64,000 nt of DNA from Pirellulaceae bacterium (GTDB lineage: Bacteria > Planctomycetota > Planctomycetia > Pirellulales > Pirellulaceae). Numbering within the stretch: position 1 is the stretch's first letter; each line of letters begins with the position of its first letter. Location: assembly GCA_029243025.1 (NCBI GenBank), contig JAQWSU010000060.1, positions 54,462 through 118,461 of the forward strand. The letters are read 5' to 3'. Positions 17,927 to 27,099 of the stretch are shown here, piece after piece. The notes beneath the pieces were generated by a model that worked only from the letters and a program-made list of their open reading frames with translations, was not told the DNA's origin and made no database searches. The position numbers and the translations under genes are program-made.

Positions 17927-20635
17927 ATGACTGTGAACGCTACTGATCCCTTTAACGCCCGAGATTCTTTCGAAACCGGTAATGGGCCGGCTGCGATTTA
18001 TCGGCTTTCTCGTCTCGAAGATGCCGGTTTGGGAGAGATATCGAAGTTGCCATACAGCGTCCGTATCCTTTTGGAAGCTGTCCTGCGCTGTTGTGATGGC
18101 TATGTCGTCACCCAAGAGGATGTGAAAAAACTGGCCTCTTGGCAGGCCGCTGCTCCGGCGAAAAGTGAGATTCCATTTTTGCCGTCCCGAGTTGTATTGC
18201 AAGACTTTACCGGAGTTCCCGCCGTGGTCGATTTGGCGGCCATGCGCAGTGCCATGGCTCGGATGGGTGGTGATCCCGAAAAGATAAATCCGCTTATTCC
18301 AGTCGATCTCGTCATCGATCATTCGGTACAAGTCGACCGATTTGGTACGTTTGATTCGCTCGAAGCAAACGTCGATTTGGAGTTTCAACGAAATCGCGAA
18401 CGGTACGAGTTTCTCCGTTGGGGGCAGCAAGCGTTGAACAATTTTCGCGCGGTTCCACCCAACATTGGAATCGTTCATCAAGTTAATCTCGAGTATTTGG
18501 CAAAGGGAGTTTTTCTGCGTGAGGATGCTCAGGGATTGGTGGCCGTTCCCGATACGCTGGTTGGAACCGATAGCCATACGACTATGATTAATGGCTTAGG
18601 CGTGGTCGGTTGGGGCGTGGGAGGAATTGAAGCGGAAGCCGTCATGTTGGGCCAGCCGTTGTACATGCTGATGCCTGAAGTCGTGGGCTTCGAGTTGACG
18701 GGCGAATTAGCGGCAGGAGCGACGGCGACCGACCTGGTCCTGACCGTCACGGAAATGCTGCGGAAAGAAGGCGTTGTCGGCAAGTTCGTTGAATTCTACG
18801 GTGCGGGGGTTTCCCGAATGTCACTTGCGGATCGGGCCACCATTGCCAATATGGCCCCCGAGTACGGTGCCACCATGGGCTTCTTTCCTGTTGATGGGGA
18901 GACACTCAACTACATGACGCGCACCGGACGAACGTCTCAGGAAGTTCAACTGGTCGAGCGGTATACGAAGGAACAAGGTCTGTTCCGAACGAATGATTCT
19001 ACGGTGCCGACTTTCACTAAAACCCTTTCGCTGGACATGGGAGTCGTCGAACCGTCCCTCGCCGGTCCTAAACGACCTCAGGATCGTATTTCACTTGCTT
19101 CGATGAAGGAGTCTTTTTCTGAGAGTTTGAAAGCTCCCGTCAACGAACGGGGATTTGGGTTGTCGGGTCAGGACTTAAATCGGACCGCGGATGTCGAGAA
19201 TGGTAAAGCGGTGCCGATTGGCCATGGTGCTGTGGTGATTGCAGCGATTACCAGCTGTACCAATACGAGTAATCCATCCGTCATGGTGGCCGCGGGTTTG
19301 GTGGCGAAAAAGGCGACCGAGCGGGGGCTCACGGTGCCCAGTTATGTCAAAACAAGTTTGGCACCCGGTTCGCGGGTCGTCACTGACTACCTGGACGAAG
19401 CAGGACTTACGAATTCACTGCAAAAACTTGGTTTTCATACCGTCGGCTATGGCTGCACGACTTGTATTGGGAATAGCGGTCCGCTACCGGATGCGGTTGC
19501 GAAAGCAGTCACTGATGGAGAGCTCGTGACTTCTTCCGTCTTGAGTGGAAATCGTAACTTCGAAGGTCGCGTCAATCCGCTCGTGAAAGCCAATTATCTC
19601 GCCAGCCCGCCACTGGTTGTCGCCTATGCACTGGCGGGGCGAACCGATATTGATTTGACGACGGAGCCTCTCGGGCAGGGTGTGGATGGAAAAGATGTCT
19701 ATTTAAAGGAGATCTGGCCGACTCGAGACGAAGTTGCCGAGATCGTTGATCGTTCGGTCCAACCTGAAATGTTCTCGAAAGAATATGCTCAAGCTTTTGA
19801 GGGTAACGAGCGTTGGAATGCAATTTCGGTAAGTGGTGGTGAGCTTTATGGATGGCAAGACGAGAGTACTTACATCCAAGAGCCTCCGTTCATGCTTGAC
19901 TTAACTCCCGACTCGGAGCCCATTCAAGCGATCAAGGATGCCCGAGTGTTGGCCCTGCTTGGCGACTCGGTGACGACCGACCACATTTCGCCTGCAGGAG
20001 CGATCGCCAAAGAGAGTCCCGCTGGCAAGTATTTGATTGAAAAGGGCGTTGATCCTAAGAACTTCAACAGCTACGGATCGCGACGCGGAAACGATCGTGT
20101 GATGTTGCGAGGCACATTCGCAAACATTCGAATTCGAAATCAGCTCGCGCCTGGAACTGAGGGCGGCTGGACTCGACATCTGCCTGTCGGTGAAACCATG
20201 GCGATTTACGATGCGGCCATGAAATATAAGGTGGACAGGGTTCCCTTGGTGGTGCTGGCTGGGCGAGAGTACGGTACTGGCAGTAGCCGGGATTGGGCCG
20301 CAAAGGGGACATTTTTGCTCGGAGTCCGCGCGGTGATTGCGACCAGTTATGAACGGATTCATCGCAGTAATCTGGTTGGTATGGGGGTGCTGCCATTAGA
20401 GTTTTCTGACGGCGCGACTTGGCAGTCTCTCGGATTGACGGGCGAAGAAACTTTTGACGTCCCGGTGGATGACCAACTCCAGCCACGTGCAACGATTGAG
20501 GTAACGGCGACGACCGCCGAGGGGCAAACCATCCGCTTTCCCGCGATCGTGAGAATCGATACTCCGGTTGAGTTGGATTACTATCGAAACGGTGGAATCC
20601 TTCAGGCGGTGCTGCGAAAACTGTTAAAATCCTAA
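17927..20635 (+). CDS. acnA: aconitate hydratase A
   Basis: A 902-residue cytosolic aconitase interconverting citrate and isocitrate in the TCA cycle. Signatures: [29 protein letters not shown] and [12 protein letters not shown] supply the three Cys ligands of the [4Fe-4S] cluster. The C-terminal swivel domain has [13 protein letters not shown] and [14 protein letters not shown] use the ATG at 17927 (M-T-V-N-A-T-D-P-F), where the homologous region begins, preceded by GA-rich sequence. Full length, no damage seen. Confidence 0.96.
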   Translation: MTVNATDPFNARDSFETGNGPAAIYRLSRLEDAGLGEISKLPYSVRILLEAVLRCCDGYVVTQEDVKKLASWQAAAPAKSEIPFLPSRVVLQDFTGVPAVVDLAAMRSAMARMGGDPEKINPLIPVDLVIDHSVQVDRFGTFDSLEANVDLEFQRNRERYEFLRWGQQALNNFRAVPPNIGIVHQVNLEYLAKGVFLREDAQGLVAVPDTLVGTDSHTTMINGLGVVGWGVGGIEAEAVMLGQPLYMLMPEVVGFELTGELAAGATATDLVLTVTEMLRKEGVVGKFVEFYGAGVSRMSLADRATIANMAPEYGATMGFFPVDGETLNYMTRTGRTSQEVQLVERYTKEQGLFRTNDSTVPTFTKTLSLDMGVVEPSLAGPKRPQDRISLASMKESFSESLKAPVNERGFGLSGQDLNRTADVENGKAVPIGHGAVVIAAITSCTNTSNPSVMVAAGLVAKKATERGLTVPSYVKTSLAPGSRVVTDYLDEAGLTNSLQKLGFHTVGYGCTTCIGNSGPLPDAVAKAVTDGELVTSSVLSGNRNFEGRVNPLVKANYLASPPLVVAYALAGRTDIDLTTEPLGQGVDGKDVYLKEIWPTRDEVAEIVDRSVQPEMFSKEYAQAFEGNERWNAISVSGGELYGWQDESTYIQEPPFMLDLTPDSEPIQAIKDARVLALLGDSVTTDHISPAGAIAKESPAGKYLIEKGVDPKNFNSYGSRRGNDRVMLRGTFANIRIRNQLAPGTEGGWTRHLPVGETMAIYDAAMKYKVDRVPLVVLAGREYGTGSSRDWAAKGTFLLGVRAVIATSYERIHRSNLVGMGVLPLEFSDGATWQSLGLTGEETFDVPVDDQLQPRATIEVTATTAEGQTIRFPAIVRIDTPVELDYYRNGGILQAVLRKLLKS

Positions 20636-20722
20636 ATCAGTTCGTCGTTTTCGTTACGTTTTCCTTTAGGCTGGTAGAGGCAGAAAATTCCGTCGAAATC
20701 AATTCAGTCATAGGTTGATTCT

Positions 20723-21619
20723 ATGCCAGTTAATGTCGCTGTGATTCCTGTTGCAGGGCGAGGGACACGCCTAATACCACTGACGAAAAGTCAGCCTAAG
20801 GAAATGTTGCCACTTGGACGTTGTCCAACAGTACAGCACGTGGTTCAGGAGCTGGCTAATTCGGGTGTCCGAGAAATGCTGTTCGTGACCGGACCGGGTA
20901 AAACGGCCATTGAAAATCATTTCGATATCGATTTGGAGATGGTTCGTCATCTGCGTAATTCAGGGAAAGAAGATCTTCTCGCCGAACTCGATTTTGAACG
21001 TGAGAAAATCGACTATTTCTACACCCGGCAACGACGTCAACTTGGGCTTGGGCATGCGGTCATGTGTGCCAGGCCTTTTGTCGGGCAACGGCCGTTTCTG
21101 ATTGCTCTTGGCGATTCTTTGCTCGGTCTCAATAGTCGCTCGGATGTCTGTCGACGGATGATTGACCATTTCGATCGAGAGGGTGCCGATGCGGTGATTG
21201 CCTTCCAAAAGGTGCCCCACGAAGAGGTGGTTAAATACGGGATCGCTCAGCCACGCGGTGAAGCAGGAGATGTTTTCGAGCTGTCGGACTTGATTGAAAA
21301 GCCGAGCGTGGATCAGGCGCCAAGCAATTTGGCCGTGGCCGCTCGCTATATTTGCCGTCCGAGTGTCTTTGACTACCTCAGTCGTACCGCGCCGGGTAAG
21401 GGAGGCGAAATTCAGCTCACCGATGCGTTGCGGATGATCATCAAAGAAGGCGGGCGAATCCTGGGCGTGCAACTCGCGCCGGGTGAGAAACGATACGATG
21501 TGGGTAACTTTGAGTCTTACTATCAAGCGTTTATCGAAGCGGCTTTGGCCGACTCCCAGTACGGGCCCTCTGTGGCCCAACACATCCGGAAAATCCTCTC
21601 GGAATATGCGGAGGATTGA
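20723..21619 (+). CDS. galU: UTP-glucose-1-phosphate uridylyltransferase
   Basis: A 298-residue nucleotidyltransferase making UDP-glucose from UTP and glucose-1-phosphate. The nucleotide-binding start P-V-A-G-R-G-T-R-L-I-P-L-T-K-S-Q-P-K-E-M-L-P is diagnostic; G-L-G-H-A-V, A-L-G-D-S-L and D-L-I-E-K-P also match the family. Its stop codon overlaps the spacer of the next gene, a GHMP kinase, so the pair is translated together. That pairing suggests a route from a sugar or uronic acid to a UDP-sugar. Confidence 0.94.
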   Translation: MPVNVAVIPVAGRGTRLIPLTKSQPKEMLPLGRCPTVQHVVQELANSGVREMLFVTGPGKTAIENHFDIDLEMVRHLRNSGKEDLLAELDFEREKIDYFYTRQRRQLGLGHAVMCARPFVGQRPFLIALGDSLLGLNSRSDVCRRMIDHFDREGADAVIAFQKVPHEEVVKYGIAQPRGEAGDVFELSDLIEKPSVDQAPSNLAVAARYICRPSVFDYLSRTAPGKGGEIQLTDALRMIIKEGGRILGVQLAPGEKRYDVGNFESYYQAFIEAALADSQYGPSVAQHIRKILSEYAED

Positions 21620-21621
21620 CT

Positions 21622-22728
21622 ATGCAGTTGTTGCGTCGAAGAGCGTATGCCCGAGCTGGACTGATTGGCAATCCTTCCGACGGTTACAATGGCAAGACGA
21701 TTTCGATCAGTGTTCGCGATTTTTGGGCAGAAGTTGTGCTCTACGAATGGGACCAATTGGAGATTATTCTCAGTCAAGAAGACCGGTCAACTTTTCGGAA
21801 TGTGCGCGAATTAAGCCGCGATGTGGCCTTGCATGGTTACTACGGTGGGGTCCGCTTGGTCAAGGCGACGATCAAGAAGTTTGTCGAATACTGCGAGCGC
21901 CAGGGACACACCCTGCATGAGCAAAATTTTTCGATCCGTTATTCGTCCAATATTCCACGCCAAGTCGGTCTAGCCGGATCGAGTGCTATTATCGTCGCGA
22001 CCTTGCGATGTTTGATGGACTTCTATCAAGTGGGAATTGATTTGCGAGTCCAACCTTCGCTGGCTTTGTCCGTCGAGGCCGAAGAACTTGGTATCGGAGC
22101 GGGCCTCCAAGACCGAGTCATGCAAGTCTACGAGGGACTTGTTGCAATGGACTTCAGTCGCCAAAGTTTGCAGGTGATTGAAGGCTTTCAATGTGGTGTC
22201 TACCAACCTTTGGATCCCGCCCTATTGCCTCCGATTTACTTGGCATTCCGCACCGATTTAAGTGAGCCTACCGAAGTGTTTCACAATAATCTTCGCGATC
22301 GATATCGTCGAGGTGAGTCTGAGGTTGTGGAAGCAATGACTCAATTTGCCCGGCTGACTGATGATGCTCGGACGGCGATTGAAAATCGTGATCCGCAAAA
22401 ACTGTCGGTCGCGATTGATGCCAATTTTGACTTGCGAAATCAGATTTGCGAATTGCACCCCGGCCAGATCGAAATGATTCATGGTGCCAGACAAGCCGGA
22501 GCAAGTGCCAAATTTGCGGGGTCGGGGGGGGCGATCATTGGCGTCGCGCCAACCCAGCAAGTCTTTCAGCGACTTACCGCGGAGTTAGCAAACATTGGCT
22601 GCCGTGTGATCCGGCCAACGATTGCCAATCAAGCCGATTACCCGCCGTGGCTCGACGTCGAAACAACTAATCAACCATCTCCAAGTCACTCTGATAGTAC
22701 TCAATCGCCTCCAAAGGATTCAGATTGA
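21622..22728 (+). CDS. GHMP kinase resembling glucuronokinase
   Basis: A 368-residue small-molecule kinase of the GHMP superfamily. The N-terminus A-R-A-G-L-I-G-N-P-S-D-G-Y-N-G-K-T-I-S, the ATP loop N-I-P-R-Q-V-G-L-A-G-S-S-A-I (about 110-123) and the late G-A-S-A-K-F-A-G-S-G-G-A glycine-rich motif are all present. The N-P-S-D start and the F-W-A motif resemble, from memory, plant glucuronokinase, which makes glucuronate-1-phosphate. I use the ATG at 21622 with GGAGG seven bases upstream; a TTG at 21616 overlaps the galU stop. Its 3' end overlaps the convergent gene by 62 bp. A mevalonate- or sugar-kinase role is the alternative. Confidence 0.85.
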   Translation: MQLLRRRAYARAGLIGNPSDGYNGKTISISVRDFWAEVVLYEWDQLEIILSQEDRSTFRNVRELSRDVALHGYYGGVRLVKATIKKFVEYCERQGHTLHEQNFSIRYSSNIPRQVGLAGSSAIIVATLRCLMDFYQVGIDLRVQPSLALSVEAEELGIGAGLQDRVMQVYEGLVAMDFSRQSLQVIEGFQCGVYQPLDPALLPPIYLAFRTDLSEPTEVFHNNLRDRYRRGESEVVEAMTQFARLTDDARTAIENRDPQKLSVAIDANFDLRNQICELHPGQIEMIHGARQAGASAKFAGSGGAIIGVAPTQQVFQRLTAELANIGCRVIRPTIANQADYPPWLDVETTNQPSPSHSDSTQSPPKDSD

Positions 22729-23134
22729 AAATCGCTCGACCGTCGGTGGACCAGCAAGATCCGTTGTGACGAAAGACGGCGGTAGCCGCCTTCTGGTTTC
22801 CGACCGCTTCGACTTCTTCCATGCCGCCTCCCTCGATCGCCTCGAATTGGATGGCAACACCCACCAAAGCGGTCAAATCGCCACTTTTGCGGTCCCGAGC
22901 AAACGAAACTTCATTGGAAAAATCACAATCGACCCACGCTAAGCCACGCGGTCGCCCGGTCGCAGAAGCGGCGTTGAGAAAATCTGCTTCCAGCCATTCA
23001 CGTCGCAAACAAAACTGTTTCCTTGCGGATTCCAAACGTGCTTCACGACGATATCCAGACAGAACACGGTATAGCCAAATGACTCCGACGGTCACTGCGA
23101 CGCCGAGAATCACTAAAATGGTATTTTGAATCAT
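22667..23134 (-). CDS. membrane-anchored hypothetical protein
   Basis: A 155-residue protein with one N-terminal transmembrane segment (residues 4-23, I-Q-N-T-I-L-V-I-L-G-V) and a soluble domain of about 130 residues. The domain contains a G-L-A-W-V-D-C-D-F motif and two short strand-rich blocks. I recognise no family. I prefer the ATG at 23134 with AGGAG about ten bases upstream; a GTG at 23152 would add six residues. It converges on the GHMP kinase and the last 62 bases overlap on opposite strands. Confidence 0.72.
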   Translation of the reverse strand: MIQNTILVILGVAVTVGVIWLYRVLSGYRREARLESARKQFCLRREWLEADFLNAASATGRPRGLAWVDCDFSNEVSFARDRKSGDLTALVGVAIQFEAIEGGGMEEVEAVGNQKAATAVFRHNGSCWSTDGRAIFNLNPLEAIEYYQSDLEMVD

Positions 23135-23585
23135 GACGACTTTTCTCCTCACGGTCGTCCCAGCGGATAGAAGTGCCGAACTTGCATCGACCTCGATATT
23201 ATGACAGGCCCCACGAATTCTACATTGAGCGACCTCCGTTCGGCAAGATTTCGCCTCGGAAAAGATCTGTTTCCTGTGTGGGCAAGGTCGCTTGCGATCA
23301 TCTTACTTGGTAAAAGACTCCGCGGGGGAAAAATCTCATGGGAAAAGAGCTGGGTCGAACTGGCGACTCGAATCGACCTTTTCTGTTGGGGGTTCAAGTA
23401 TGATTTGCAGGTTTTTTTCGGCTCGATTCAGTCTGTTTTGTGATGTTCATGACGATTTAGCCGGGGCGGAGCCGGTCGAAAAGGCGGCCTCGGCCCGCTA
23501 TTAGCAACGTGAGGAAGATGGCTGGACGCTCGTGGATAAAGTATCTAAGGCGCCTTGTCGATGAAGAACAGGGAGTGTGGAGCCG
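23135..23585. other. intergenic region without a supported gene
   Basis: About 450 bases upstream of a GYF-like pseudogene. Short frames exist on both strands but none has a ribosome site and a family-like sequence. It may contain older remains of the same decayed locus. Nothing else seen. Confidence 0.5.
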
Positions 23586-23852
23586 ATGGCTTTGGATCGG
23601 GAATCGACATTGGAGAACTGGCATCTTCGAATTCCCGAGGGCAAGAGTTTGGGTCCTGTTTCGTAAAATGTGTTGGATCGATGGTGTGCCGAGGGACGCA
23701 TCGACGGCGATTGTGATTTGTGAAAAGATGGCGATCCCTGGCAGGAGGCGACAGCCGTCTATCCCGAATTGTTACGGTCAATTCACTCCGCGAACAATCC
23801 GTTTGTCGACGCGAAGGTGACGCCATCGACAGTGAATTCCAACCCGTCATGA
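23586..23852 (+). pseudogene. decayed GYF_2-like domain gene with two in-frame stops
   Basis: Reading from the ATG at 23586 gives about 88 codons that look like a planctomycete GYF_2/DUF4339-type domain: W-H-L-R-I-P-E-G-K-S-L-G-P-V-S, then D-R-W-C-A-E-G-R-I-D, then K-D-G-D-P-W-Q-E-A and Y-P-E-L. The frame holds over the whole stretch, but TAA at 23664-23666 and TGA at 23721-23723 interrupt it. The TGA sits where this domain normally has an aromatic residue (often Trp, TGG). It closes at TGA 23850. The next gene downstream is a zinc-ribbon DUF4190 protein, of a type that often accompanies such domains. Confidence 0.62.
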
Positions 23853-24150
23853 TGCCCCCCTCTTGGCGGCTTGAGATTGGGTTTGGGGCTCGCAGGAATT
23901 TTGATAACTTGCCCAATCATGAGCCTGATGGCCTGGGTCATGGGAGACGCGGATTTGCCGAAAATGCGTCCGCAGCAGATGGATGGATCCGAATGGATTA
24001 TGAGATCACTCAGATAGGTCGGTGCTTCGGAATGGTTTTGTCGCTTCTTGGGAGCCTTGTTCTGGGAGCCTTGTTCTGGGAGCAGTGGCGCTGATCATTG
24101 CTTTTTGACTATTTCGTCATTTTATCTGGCGGAGATGGAGGGGGGGGGGA
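23853..24150. other. short intergenic stretch ending in a G10 tract
   Basis: About 300 bases with no supported gene. It ends with ten consecutive G at 24140-24149, lying between a GGAG-type ribosome site and the ATG of the next gene. Such a tract could slip and alter translation (inference). Confidence 0.5.
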
Positions 24151-24612
24151 ATGCCGATCGAATATGATTGTCCAGAATGTCGGAACCGACTTCGCGTGCT
24201 CGATGAGCATGCTGGACAGCAAGCTAAATGTCCTACTTGCTCTCACGTGTCAATCGTGCCCCGTTCAACGTCATCAACGAACGATGCTGCTGATCATTTG
24301 ATGTCCGAGGAGTCTGGGGACATTGAAAACCCCTTTCAGGCCCCGCCGATTCGAGGTCAAACTGGCGAGTATGGTTTCCGTCCGCATCGTGGTGGCCAGA
24401 TTTTGACGATTGGAATTCTGAGTCTGCTGTGTTGCAATCTGTTGGGGATTGCAGCGTGGCTGATGGCAAATGCCGACCTGCAAATGATGGACAAGGGCGC
24501 CATGGATTCCGCAGGTCGAGAACTAACTGTCGCGGGAAAGGTGCTTGGGATTATCTCGCTCGTACTCTGTGCCCTTATGATTGTTTTCCAACTTATTCTC
24601 GTCGCAATCTAA
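24151..24612 (+). CDS. zinc-ribbon, DUF4190-like membrane protein
   Basis: A 153-residue protein with an N-terminal zinc ribbon (C-P-E-C at 7-10 and C-P-T-C at 27-30), a Ser/Thr-rich linker, N-P-F-Q-A-P-P, then two transmembrane segments (about 89-108 and 132-152) with M-A-N-A-D-L between them, as in DUF4190. The family is found in planctomycetes and actinobacteria and has no assigned function. The start codon follows a G10 tract that extends the Shine-Dalgarno region, an unusual ribosome-binding context. Confidence 0.8.
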   Translation: MPIEYDCPECRNRLRVLDEHAGQQAKCPTCSHVSIVPRSTSSTNDAADHLMSEESGDIENPFQAPPIRGQTGEYGFRPHRGGQILTIGILSLLCCNLLGIAAWLMANADLQMMDKGAMDSAGRELTVAGKVLGIISLVLCALMIVFQLILVAI

Positions 24613-24671
24613 TTTGTTGGAGCTCTCTTATCGCGCGGTCTGAGGCAATGAAGAGCCATCGTGGTCGCGGG

Positions 24672-25085
24672 TCAAAGCTTGGCGAGTTCCCGCATCATCG
24701 TCGATTGTCGATTGATTTCGTTGTCTGGGAAGAATTTTGTGATCAGCCAGCCGTTTGAATCGAGTGGGACCGATACCGTGACAGTGACCTTTTCTGTGTC
24801 GTTCGTGATGACACTCGGTTCTACATCGACCTGCGTGTCGGAAGCCCCCACACAGCTCATGACTTCCAGGGCAACGCCTTGCACCTCCTCAGCGGTTACA
24901 CCGGGAATCACGCTGCGGCGAGCGGCCTCATAAGCCGCTTCGCTGGCCAGGTTTCGGAATGTGTTGATCTGCCAGAATTCCATCGTGGCAAAAACAACCA
25001 GGAATAGGATCGGTGCAGCGAGGGCGAATTCGACGGCCGTCGCGCCGTGTCGTCTGTGCTGTCGTTTGTGGGATGTCGATTGCAT
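24672..25085 (-). CDS. TadE-like pseudopilin/assembly protein
   Basis: A 137-residue TadE-family protein: a basic N-terminus (K-R-Q-H-R-R-H-G), the A-T-A-V-E-F-A-L-A-A-P motif and one long hydrophobic segment, then an exported domain of about 95 residues. TadE/TadF proteins are pilin-like components of Flp/Tad pili. It is the last gene of a three-gene minus-strand cluster, 12 bp after the VWA protein. No Tad ATPase, secretin or prepilin peptidase gene is in the window. Confidence 0.85.
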   Translation of the reverse strand: MQSTSHKRQHRRHGATAVEFALAAPILFLVVFATMEFWQINTFRNLASEAAYEAARRSVIPGVTAEEVQGVALEVMSCVGASDTQVDVEPSVITNDTEKVTVTVSVPLDSNGWLITKFFPDNEINRQSTMMRELAKL

Positions 25086-25097
25086 GATTGTTCTGCT

Positions 25098-26282
25098 TTA
25101 GTGAATAAGAACTACAGGAACGCTGTAAGCGATGTCGGCAAAAGCTTCTTTCAGTTCGTCGCGTGTGGGGGCATGATAGTGTTTGCCTCCAGTCAGCTCA
25201 GCAACTTCTATCATGTCGGCCTGGTTGGCGGCGTCGCTGAAGGTGATCGTATGAACAATAATTCCCAGGTCAGCCGCAGCTTGAGCCGTGACGGCCGGAT
25301 CCGCTCCAGAATTCCAGACGCCATCGGTCATCAGAATGATGAGCTTGAAAGCATGGGACCGATTGGTTGAACTGTTCGTGAGTGTCGCGATCGCGTTGTT
25401 AACCCCGGCGGAAATATTCGTGCCACCGATGATTGCTTCTTCGCCAATTTCCGAGATTTTGTTGAGGATGACGTTGGGATCAGCTGTCAGTTCGCAATGC
25501 GTGGTCACGGTCGCAGCACTGATACCCTGATAGGTATACGCATCCGAATACGAGACAAGTGAGATTAACTCTTCCTCGACGGTCTCTGTAATGGCACCTT
25601 CGAATTCGTGGATTGCTTCTACTAATCCGGCCCAACGACTACCGGTCGGGTGAGGAGGTGTTGCGTAGTTGACCTGCCATGAGTTGTTTTGCAGGTCTCC
25701 CGGGTATCTCCAGCTTATGCCTGATTCATCCCAGGCCATTGACCCGGATCGGTCAACCACAATGCAAATGTCACGATCAATTCTTGTCGCTGTGGAAAAG
25801 AGTTCGGGGTGGAAATGGCTTTGTCCGAGCAATTTGCCGAGGAACAGGGATACGGCGCCTGACGCGGAAGCTTCGGTGCGACGTCCGCGAATGCGGACCG
25901 AGTTTTTGGGTGAGCCAACCTCTTCGAACGTGAATGATCCGTCGGCCGACAACACACTCTTGCCAAAAACGATGTCCTCGTCCTCAAGGATAAATGATTC
26001 GCCAGCCACTGTGTTTTCGCCTGCGATGTAGATCGCTACATCGCGAGCTGCATCCAATTCTTCTGTATTGCCAATCGTGTGGCTGGCGGCGCGTGCGGCA
26101 GCATCGGTACCATGTTGTAATTCGGAGCGGACGGAATGCATGTAGGCAATGTCGATGGTAAAGGCCGCAGCTGCCACCAGCATCGCCATCAGGAAAGCGG
26201 TCATCAGAATGATCGTACCTGCTCTCTGACGGTGTCGGTTTGCAAAACCGAATTGGCTTGGCATTCGAGTTGCGTGGGGCAT
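25098..26282 (-). CDS. TadG-like protein with von Willebrand A domain
   Basis: A 394-residue protein with a TadG-type N-terminal membrane segment (residues 22-45, A-G-T-I-I-L-M-T-A-F-L) and an extracytoplasmic region. A VWA domain begins at about 172 with an intact MIDAS motif D-R-S-G-S-M (D177), later L-I-I-L-M-T-D-G-V. A block resembling the Tad/Flp assembly D-I-A-Y-M-H-S-V-R-S-E-L-Q-H-G-T-D-A-A-A is present. VWA domains bind metal and protein partners. The start ATG at 26282 has GGAG seven bases upstream and follows the preceding tadE gene by four bases, so the cluster is one transcription unit. Confidence 0.86.
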   Translation of the reverse strand: MPHATRMPSQFGFANRHRQRAGTIILMTAFLMAMLVAAAAFTIDIAYMHSVRSELQHGTDAAARAASHTIGNTEELDAARDVAIYIAGENTVAGESFILEDEDIVFGKSVLSADGSFTFEEVGSPKNSVRIRGRRTEASASGAVSLFLGKLLGQSHFHPELFSTATRIDRDICIVVDRSGSMAWDESGISWRYPGDLQNNSWQVNYATPPHPTGSRWAGLVEAIHEFEGAITETVEEELISLVSYSDAYTYQGISAATVTTHCELTADPNVILNKISEIGEEAIIGGTNISAGVNNAIATLTNSSTNRSHAFKLIILMTDGVWNSGADPAVTAQAAADLGIIVHTITFSDAANQADMIEVAELTGGKHYHAPTRDELKEAFADIAYSVPVVLIH

Positions 26283-26286
26283 GGAT

Positions 26287-26682
26287 CTACTCCTTAAGCA
26301 TGGTGACGTGGGCTTGAGGTGTCTTGTCGATGTACCAGAACCCGAGCAGGCAGTTTTGCGAGAACGGGGCTGTCACTGTCACCGTGAGAGGCATACCAGC
26401 AACAAGGTCGGCTTCCGCGACCGAAAAATCAATGGAAGATCCATTGATGTCGCGGTCGAAAATCAATTGATCGTACTGTTGTTCCGCTAAGGCGTAGGTG
26501 CCTTTTTTTCGCGTTGCGATTTTGGCCGTTTCGTAAGCGGCCACCGAAAGCGACTGCTTCAAGTGAATCATCGTGCAGAGTTCAATGGGCACGATCGAAA
26601 AAAACATGACGAACGGCAGGACCACAGCCAATTCGGTCACCGCAATCCCGTTTCGTCGGCGACTGAATTTGAAACGACGCAT
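26287..26682 (-). CDS. TadE-like pseudopilin/assembly protein
   Basis: A 131-residue TadE-family protein that leads the cluster. It begins M-R-R-F-K-F-S-R-R-R-N-G-I-A-V-T-E-L-A-V-V-L-P, with the typical G-x3-T/V-E motif and hydrophobic helix, then an exported beta-rich domain. The ATG at 26682 has GAGGA six bases upstream; the open frame to 26748 adds a leader without homology features. With the neighbouring VWA protein and the second TadE-like protein it probably builds a surface or periplasmic structure. Confidence 0.84.
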   Translation of the reverse strand: MRRFKFSRRRNGIAVTELAVVLPFVMFFSIVPIELCTMIHLKQSLSVAAYETAKIATRKKGTYALAEQQYDQLIFDRDINGSSIDFSVAEADLVAGMPLTVTVTAPFSQNCLLGFWYIDKTPQAHVTMLKE

Positions 26683-27099
26683 GCGAATTCCTCGTTTGGC
26701 AATCATCGATAGTGAAGGGAATGCGAGGTGAGGTGAATAGGGTTGCATTCATAAACTGGAATTGGATCGACTGTTAAATGAATATGCTATTTTGCGTCCT
26801 GCGCCAAATTAGATTGGTCGGAGCTGAAGACCGTGCTTTTGCGAGACCCGTGTCTTGTTTGCGCTGCATGAAGATGGAAAACAACCTTCCGGTCCCCGAC
26901 AGGCTTCGTGGGAGGTAAGAATGCAACCGAGTTGTTAGAATTCATCATCGGCGACTGCTTGAAATGATGCAGCGATCACTCAATGCAGTAATTTTTTCAG
27001 CGATCGACTCGCGTCGACTCGACCAGTTCGCCCGGAATCAATTTCATGAAAATCGGGAAACATTTTCTCGACTAGCCGGTTTTGCTGGAGAAATGCAGG
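26683..27099. other. divergent intergenic region tadE / nfo
   Basis: About 415 bases between the divergent tadE cluster and endonuclease IV. It must hold both promoters. I see no gene, RNA or distinct repeat in it. Confidence 0.5.

Noticed and set aside
17711..18577. 288-residue minus-strand frame over the aconitase start
   Set aside because: It is antisense to clearly conserved acnA coding sequence and has no family-like motifs or good start.
23721..23723. UGA in the GYF-like locus as a possible selenocysteine codon
   Set aside because: The domain usually has Trp here, a UAA also interrupts the frame, and no active-site context is present. Decay is simpler.
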